Shown here: positions 59,636 through 64,000 of the stretch, one piece after another
Numbering within the stretch: the first letter of the stretch is position 1
Layout: each line of letters starts with the position of its first letter
Origin: Inhella inkyongensis
Lineage (GTDB): Bacteria; Pseudomonadota; Gammaproteobacteria; Burkholderiales; Burkholderiaceae_C
NCBI RefSeq assembly: GCF_005952805.1
Contig: NZ_CP040709.1
Coordinates: 558,001 to 622,000 of the forward strand
Length of the DNA stretch: 64,000 bases
Direction: 5' to 3'
Notes under the pieces: generated by a model
Database searches by the model: none
Told to the model about the DNA's origin: nothing
The model's input: the letters and a program-made list of their open reading frames with translations, nothing else
Position numbers and translations under genes: made by a program

Positions 59636-61191
59636 ACGGCGCTGAGTTCTTGCACAAGGCGCGCTCCGCCGGGCTGTTGAGCCCCGAGGCCACCTGGCCC
59701 CAGGGGCAGACCCGCCCTTGGCCGGTGCTGGTGTTGACGGCCCTCGGCGCTTGGTTGGCGGTGATCCCCCTGCTCTTGCTGGTGGGGGCGCTGTTCGGCC
59801 GCTGGGTGGATGAGGGGCCGACCCTCTTCGTGCTGGGCAGCGCGGCCTTGGCGCTGGCGGTGGTGTTGTTGCGCAGCCCGGGCCTGCCGCTTTTTGTCGA
59901 ACAGCTGGCGGTGCCGGTGCTCTTGGTCGGGCTGTTGTGCCTGGGGTGGGGTCTGCACCGGGAGCTGTCCGAGCGCTGGGTCTGGGGCTTGATCGCGCTG
60001 CTGCAGTTGCTGCTGGCCGCCTTTCTGAGTCCGGCCTGGTTGCGCAAGCTCTTGGGCGCCGGGGCGGCGGCCCTTTTCCTGCTGGCCTGGCAGCCGCGCT
60101 TCTGGGGGCCTGAGGCCAGTTTCTGGCTGCCCACCCTGGCGCTGACGGCGCTGCTGGGCCTGGCCTGGTGGGAGCGCTGGCCGGCGCGCTGGGCGCTGTG
60201 GGCGGATGCCGTTGGCGCGGGTTGGTTCTTGGTGCTGGCGGTGGCGCTGGCTTTGCAGTCGGGCATGAGCTTTTTGGTCGGTGGCGTGATGGACGCAGGG
60301 GGCAGTTGGTCCGCTGGATGGCACAGCCCCTGGCAGCGTGAGGGTCTGTGGGCGTTGCCCCTGGTCTTGTTGGCGGGCGGGCTGCTGGCGCGGCGCTGGC
60401 CGGGCCTGCGTTCCGCGCAGGGGGCAGGCGCAGTGCTGCTGTTGGCGGCGCTGGCCTGGGTGCTGCCGGCCTTGGGGCCTCTGGCCCTGCTGGCGGCGCT
60501 GGCCTTGCGTCAGCAGCGCGGCCGGCTGGCGGTGGCCGCCGGGGTGGCGGCGTTGTGGGTGCTGGGTAGCTTCTATTACCGCCTGGACTGGGCGCTGCAG
60601 CACAAGGCCCTGGGTTTGGTGGGGCTGGGTGCGTTGACGGCTCTGCTGGTGCGCTGGCAGCGCGGCGGGGCGCAGCCCCGGTCTGAGGGCGCCGGCGCGC
60701 TGGCCCGCCCCTGGGGCTTGGGCCTGAGTCTGGCGGCTGGGCTCTTGCTCGTGAATGCGGGCATCGTGCTGAAGGAACGTCTGATCCAGCAGGGCCAACC
60801 CGTCTTTGTGGAACTGGCCCCGGTGGATCCGCGTTCGCTGATGCAGGGCGACTTCATGCGCCTGGACTACGCCCTGTTGCGCCTGGCTACGGTGCCAGAG
60901 CCCGGACCGCAGACCGGCGCCCAGCGTCCCATGTTGGTGCTGGCCCGCGATGCGCGCGGGGTGGCGCAGTGGCGCCGCCTCCACCGCGAAGGCGAGGCGC
61001 TGGCGGATGACGAGCTGCGTGTGGAGCTCAGCCCCAAGGCCGGTCGCTGGACCCTGGTGAGTGACGCCTGGTTCTTCAAGGAAGGCGAGGCGGCGCGCTG
61101 GGAGGCGGCGCGCTATGCCGAATTCCGCGTCGATGCCAGCGGTCGGGCGCTGCTGGTGGGCCTGCGCGGCGCCGATCTGCGGCCGCTGTGA
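59632..61191 (+). CDS. DUF4401-like / GDYXXLXY-domain membrane protein
   Basis: This 519-residue protein has about twelve membrane helices in the first 370 residues (DUF4401-like). A periplasmic C-terminal domain carries the signature PVDPRSLMQGDFMRLDYALL, which is the G-D-Y/F-x-x-L-x-Y motif with Phe for the first Tyr. It ends in a beta-rich part (RWTLVSDAWFFKEGEA ... AEFRVDASGRALLVGLRGADLRPL). These two domains are often separate proteins; here they form one chain. The function is unknown. It follows the DUF2157 protein with a four-base overlap (ATGA). Confidence 0.85.
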   Translation: MNGAEFLHKARSAGLLSPEATWPQGQTRPWPVLVLTALGAWLAVIPLLLLVGALFGRWVDEGPTLFVLGSAALALAVVLLRSPGLPLFVEQLAVPVLLVGLLCLGWGLHRELSERWVWGLIALLQLLLAAFLSPAWLRKLLGAGAAALFLLAWQPRFWGPEASFWLPTLALTALLGLAWWERWPARWALWADAVGAGWFLVLAVALALQSGMSFLVGGVMDAGGSWSAGWHSPWQREGLWALPLVLLAGGLLARRWPGLRSAQGAGAVLLLAALAWVLPALGPLALLAALALRQQRGRLAVAAGVAALWVLGSFYYRLDWALQHKALGLVGLGALTALLVRWQRGGAQPRSEGAGALARPWGLGLSLAAGLLLVNAGIVLKERLIQQGQPVFVELAPVDPRSLMQGDFMRLDYALLRLATVPEPGPQTGAQRPMLVLARDARGVAQWRRLHREGEALADDELRVELSPKAGRWTLVSDAWFFKEGEAARWEAARYAEFRVDASGRALLVGLRGADLRPL

Positions 61192-61947
61192 TCAGGGGGG
61201 CGTCATGTGCGGCAGCCAGCGCTTGAACAGGCGGGCAAAGCTGCCGTCGCGCTTCATGGCGTCCAAGGCCAGTTGCCAGCGCCGCACCTCGGCGTCGGGC
61301 GTGGCCAGTGAGAACGCCAGATAGCCGAGCGAGCCGGTGTAGACGTGGGCGGCCTGCACCGCGTCGGGCGGCAGGCCCTCGCGCTTGAGCAGATCGGGCA
61401 GGGTCAGCAACTCAAAGGCCATCAGCGGCGCACGCCCGGCCACCAGCATGCGCAGGGCCGCGCCGGCCTGGCTCACTTCGACCAGATTCTGGAAGCCGCG
61501 CCGCTGCAGCTCCTGGGCCGAGGCCCATTCGCGCACCACCAGGATGCCTTCAGCAAACGCGGCGTCGCCCAGGGTCTTGAGCTGCAGCGGGTTGTCTTTG
61601 CGCTTGAACAGTGCGTTTTGAAAGTCCACCACCGGGCCGACCCACTTGAACAGCTTCTCGCGGTGGGCCGCGCGCGCCATGGTGAACAGGCAGATCGGGG
61701 CTGCGCTCTGGGCCAAGTCATAGGCCCGGGTCCAGGGCATGAACTCGATGGGCAGATCAAGGCCGAGGCGTTGCTGTAGCGCCAGTACCAATTCGCCGGC
61801 CAGACCGGAAGGACGCCCCTGCGCCTCGAAATTCACTGGCGGGAAGTCCTCGCTCAGCAGGCGCAGGCGCGGCGTCTGGGCGGCTGCGCCGAGCGTCCAG
61901 GCCGTTCCGCCCAGAAGCAAGGTGCGGCGCGGGAGGGCGGTGGACAT
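61192..61947 (-). CDS. Orphan periplasmic solute-binding protein (SBP family 3-like), Tat-like signal
   Basis: The protein is 251 residues from the ATG at 61947; an ATG at 61956 adds three. The N-terminus STALPRRTLLLGGTAWTLGAAAQ has twin Arg before a hydrophobic stretch, which could serve Tat export. The mature domain starts LRLLSEDFPPVNFEAQGRPSGLAGELVLALQQRLGLD, the family-3 lobe, followed by AAPICLFTMARAAHREKLFKWVGPVVDFQNALFKR. It is the third orphan binding protein in the window. No permease is nearby. Its stop abuts the end of the convergent membrane protein gene. Confidence 0.75.
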   Translation of the reverse strand: MSTALPRRTLLLGGTAWTLGAAAQTPRLRLLSEDFPPVNFEAQGRPSGLAGELVLALQQRLGLDLPIEFMPWTRAYDLAQSAAPICLFTMARAAHREKLFKWVGPVVDFQNALFKRKDNPLQLKTLGDAAFAEGILVVREWASAQELQRRGFQNLVEVSQAGAALRMLVAGRAPLMAFELLTLPDLLKREGLPPDAVQAAHVYTGSLGYLAFSLATPDAEVRRWQLALDAMKRDGSFARLFKRWLPHMTPP

Positions 61948-61995
61948 GGGGCGCATTTTGATGGCCTGTACCGCGCAACGGCCCCCCAATTCACC

Positions 61996-63144
61996 CTAGC
62001 GCGGCAGCAACAACCAGTAGCGCAGCGCCTGCTTCATGCGGCCGGCCTGGGCCTCGGCCTCGGGGCCCCAGCCCCAGAAGTAGTCGGCTCGCACCGCGCC
62101 CAGGATGGCGCTGCCGGTGTCCTGCGCCAGCACCAGGCGGCGCAGCGGCGTCTGGCTCAGCGGCTCGGTGGTGTCCAGCCACAGCAGGCTGCCGTAGGGG
62201 ATGGCGGCCTTGTCCACCGCGATGGACCGCCCAGGGGTGAGGGGCAGGCCCTGCGCGCCCTTGGGGCCCAGGCTGGGATCGGGCAGGGCTTCGAGGCGGA
62301 AGAACACCACGCGCGGATTGGCCCACAGCAGCTCGTTCAGGCGCGCCGGGTTGGCCTGGCCCCAGGCCTTGATGGTGGGCCAGTTGGCCTCGTGCGCCTT
62401 GAGCAGGCCTTGGTCGATCAGCCAGCGGCCCACCGAGCGGTAGGGCTGGTCGTTGTGCCCCGCAAAGGCCAGGCGCAGACGGGTCTCGCTGCCATCGGGT
62501 TCGCGCACGCTGACGCGGCCCGAGCCCTGGATCTGCAGCAGCAGGGCGTCGAGCGCGTCTTCCACATACAGCAGGGGCTGCAGACGGCCAGGCCATTGCT
62601 GGTCAATCTGCTGACGCGGCGCGCGCGCCAATTGGGCGTCGGCGGGCGGGCCGAACAGCGGCACGCGGAAGCGCGCATCACTCTGGCGGCGCGCGCGCAG
62701 CTCGGGTTCAAAGTAACCGGTGGCGAGGCCCTGGAGGTTGCCGTCCAGGCTCTCGACGCGGTGGGGCTGCAAATGGGTCATCAGCCAGCCGTGGGCCTGG
62801 AGCCGGTCGCCTGGCGCTTCTTCCAGCAGCAGCCGGGCGCAGAGCTTCTCCCAGCCGGGGGCGGGGCGCGCGCAGTTCTGGCGCAGCGCCGGCCACAGGC
62901 TTTCGGCGGCGTCTTCGCCCCAGCCGGGCAGTTCGCTCCAGGGCACGGGCGTCCAGCGGGCGCGCTCGTTCTGGGTGAAGTCTCCCAGCGGGCTGGGCGG
63001 CTGCAAGGGGGCGCTGGGTGTGGGCGGAAGCGTGACGGGGGCCGGCGAAGGCTGGGGCGGTGGGCTGGCGCAGCCGGTCAACAGGGCCAGCAGGGCTATC
63101 CACAGCGCCAGGGCCAGCGCCAAGCCATGGTGCAATGCGCGCAT
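61996..63144 (-). CDS. mltA: Membrane-bound lytic murein transglycosylase A
   Basis: This 382-residue outer-membrane lipoprotein has lipobox LLTGC (Cys25). The MltA domain shows TGYFEPELRARRQSDARFRVPLFG and LDALLLQIQGSGRVSV, with FAGHNDQPYRSVGRWLIDQGLL. The C-terminal 3D domain has PYGSLLWLDT, then RLVLAQDTGSAILGAVRADYFWGWG, which includes the catalytic Asp in RADYFWG. It cleaves the glycan strands of peptidoglycan, giving 1,6-anhydro ends. The start at 63144 shares bases with the divergent small membrane protein start (CATG). Confidence 0.94.
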   Translation of the reverse strand: MRALHHGLALALALWIALLALLTGCASPPPQPSPAPVTLPPTPSAPLQPPSPLGDFTQNERARWTPVPWSELPGWGEDAAESLWPALRQNCARPAPGWEKLCARLLLEEAPGDRLQAHGWLMTHLQPHRVESLDGNLQGLATGYFEPELRARRQSDARFRVPLFGPPADAQLARAPRQQIDQQWPGRLQPLLYVEDALDALLLQIQGSGRVSVREPDGSETRLRLAFAGHNDQPYRSVGRWLIDQGLLKAHEANWPTIKAWGQANPARLNELLWANPRVVFFRLEALPDPSLGPKGAQGLPLTPGRSIAVDKAAIPYGSLLWLDTTEPLSQTPLRRLVLAQDTGSAILGAVRADYFWGWGPEAEAQAGRMKQALRYWLLLPR

Positions 63145-63247
63145 GGGCGTGATCTTGTTGGAAATGGGTTTGGTGCTGGCGCTGGCGATCGGCATCGTCT
63201 GGTGGACGATGGGCTCGCGCCGCAAGGATGAAGACGAACCGGATTAG
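63143..63247 (+). CDS. Small single-helix membrane protein, divergent from mltA
   Basis: The peptide is 34 residues from the ATG at 63143 (27 from ATG 63164): one membrane helix, LLEMGLVLALAIGIVWWTMG, followed by a charged tail RRKDEDEPD. The architecture and acidic tail fit a real small membrane protein more than a chance frame, but no family is assigned. Its start codon overlaps the divergent mltA start, and its stop TAG contains the TA at which the 262-bp MITE-like element is inserted. Confidence 0.45.
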   Translation: MGVILLEMGLVLALAIGIVWWTMGSRRKDEDEPD

Positions 63248-63508
63248 GGCCTGTTAACACTACGCGAAGCCGCGCGAACGGACCTGGCCGGCCGCCAAGC
63301 TAGGCGCGGCGCCCAGGCTCGCGCCTGGGCGAGGGTTGCAACGACGCATGGCGGTCGGCCAGGCCCGTTCCCTACGGGTTGCCACCAGAAGGAGGCGCCC
63401 ACTTCGTTTCGAAGCCTCGCCGGGGGATCTGCCCCGGCTTCGTTTCGCGCCTCGTTGGCGCCTCTTCTGGATGGCAACGCGCTGGCTACGCATAGTGTTA
63501 ACAGGCCC
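63247..63508. mobile_element. MITE-like 262-bp element with 25-bp terminal inverted repeats and TA flanks
   Basis: The ends are inverse copies: the left end starts GGGCCTGTTAACACTACGCG, and the right end read backwards starts GGGCCTGTTAACACTATGCG. 23 of 25 positions match (63247-63271 against 63484-63508). Both sides are flanked by TA (63245-63246 and 63509-63510), the target duplication made by Tc1/mariner-IS630-type transposases. The inside encodes no protein and folds strongly (e.g. AGGCGCC near 63394 against GGCGCCT near 63459). It lies exactly between the convergent stop codons of the small membrane protein and apaG. A removed copy leaving one TA would still give stop codons to both genes. 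Confidence 0.75.
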
Positions 63509-63894
63509 TAGTGAAGCTGGCCGCTGGCCGCGAGCAGGAACTCGGGCACCTCGGCGTAGAAGACCTCGGCCTCTTCGCTGACGCACAGATAGCGGCCCTT
63601 CATGCTGCCCTGCGGCGTGGCGATGGCGGCCCAGCTGCTGTACTGAAAGCTCTGGCCGGGTTGCAGATAGGGCTGGTGGCCGACCACAGCCAGGCCGCGC
63701 ACCTCCTCCACCAGGCCCTTGGCATCGACGATCTGCCAATGCCGCGCCACCAACTGAGCCGGCACACTGCCGCAGTTCTCGATGGTGACGGTGTAGCGGT
63801 AGGCCCACTGACCCTGGGCCGGGTCGGTCTGCTCGGCCAGCGGCTCGACCTGAACCTGGCAGCGAAACGCGGCGCGCGAAGGAGTGTTGGACAT
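63508..63894 (-). CDS. apaG: ApaG protein
   Basis: This 128-residue single-domain beta-sandwich protein (FN3-like) shows the conserved YTVTIENCGSVPAQLVARHWQIVDAKG, VVGHQPYLQPGQSFQYSSW and GSMKGRYLCV blocks. ApaG is linked to cobalt/magnesium tolerance in some bacteria, but its biochemical role is not settled. It is cytoplasmic. Its ATG shares bases with the divergent tag gene. The TAG stop uses the last base pair of the MITE-like element together with the flanking TA. Confidence 0.93.
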   Translation of the reverse strand: MSNTPSRAAFRCQVQVEPLAEQTDPAQGQWAYRYTVTIENCGSVPAQLVARHWQIVDAKGLVEEVRGLAVVGHQPYLQPGQSFQYSSWAAIATPQGSMKGRYLCVSEEAEVFYAEVPEFLLAASGQLH

Positions 63895-64000
63895 GAAGGC
63901 AATCGAAGGGGATGACGGCCGGGCGCGATGCGCCTGGTGCGAGGTGGCGGATTTTCCGCTCTACCGGCAGTACCACGACCAGGAGTGGGGCTTCCCAGTG
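63893..64000 (+). CDS. tag: DNA-3-methyladenine glycosylase I, N-terminal part (continues beyond window)
   Basis: The frame begins at the ATG at 63893 and reads RARCAWCEVADFPLYRQYHDQEWGFPV to the window edge. This is the diagnostic N-terminus of Tag, in which the two Cys and the His of YHDxEWG bind structural zinc. The enzyme removes 3-methyladenine from alkylated DNA. 36 codons are present. It is divergent from apaG with overlapping start codons (CATG). Confidence 0.88.
   Translation, partial: MKAIEGDDGRARCAWCEVADFPLYRQYHDQEWGFPV

Noticed and set aside
63247..63508. Inverted-repeat region considered as a non-coding RNA gene
   Set aside because: The outer repeats with flanking TA duplications are better explained as a transposable miniature element. 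No promoter-like sequence was evident, although transcription of the hairpins cannot be excluded.

Overview
The window is high-G+C chromosomal DNA with dense, short-spaced genes. Its content points to a betaproteobacterium of the order Burkholderiales, perhaps the Roseateles/Inhella/Rubrivivax group. Supporting signs are the tail of an aryl-polyene-type cluster carrying 'excinuclease-like' small proteins, a fused indolepyruvate:ferredoxin oxidoreductase beside an Lrp-type regulator, an ApaG/Tag pair, and alkane-monooxygenase, YceI and cytochrome b561 genes. The genus is an inference from gene content and base composition. I saw no rRNA, tRNA or CRISPR array.

Layout. 1-4.1 kb: end of an aryl-polyene-like lipid pathway (hotdog dehydratase, FabG-type reductase, ketosynthase, two small secreted proteins, phosphopantetheinyl transferase). 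4-11.8 kb: serine hydrolase lipoprotein, polysaccharide deacetylase, CsgG-like lipoprotein, sugar-phosphate mutarotase, ion transporter, hemE. 12-24 kb: priA (preceded by paired DnaA boxes), thioredoxin-like protein, S9 peptidase, a membrane-anchored pseudokinase, an orphan solute-binding protein, an O-antigen-ligase-like membrane protein and a Rep helicase. 24-38 kb: regulatory and surface region, with a large lipoprotein, a winged-helix/helical-repeat regulator overlapping a TonB-dependent receptor, a response regulator with two tandem hybrid kinases, a beta-helix protein, and a LytS/LytTR-type system. 38-46 kb: cytochrome b561/YceI operon, AlkB-like hydroxylase, CYTH protein, an OmpR-type two-component system whose kinase is frameshifted at a C11 tract, and a MauG/CcpA-like dihaem peroxidase. 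46-51.6 kb: M16 peptidase, then three paralogous small proteins interleaved with an M50 protease and a solute-binding protein. 51.6-64 kb: indolepyruvate:ferredoxin oxidoreductase with a divergent Lrp-family gene, EamA transporter, HEAT-like lipoprotein, DUF2157/GDYXXLXY membrane pair, MltA, a 262-bp MITE-like element flanked by TA, apaG, and the start of tag.

The most interesting unexplained structure is the three-copy family at 48.8-51.5 kb. Each copy is about 75-79 residues: a conserved N-terminal signal or anchor segment followed by two tandem copies of an HQLPxVxVxxxK/R repeat that resembles a TonB box. All three genes share an AGGAG ribosome-binding site, two conserved upstream DNA blocks at fixed distance from the start codon, and their own hairpin downstream. 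They look like a co-regulated set of independently transcribed, probably exported peptides of unknown function. Two further points deserve checking: the homopolymer-interrupted kinase, which may be phase variable, and the MITE-like element lodged exactly between two convergent stop codons.
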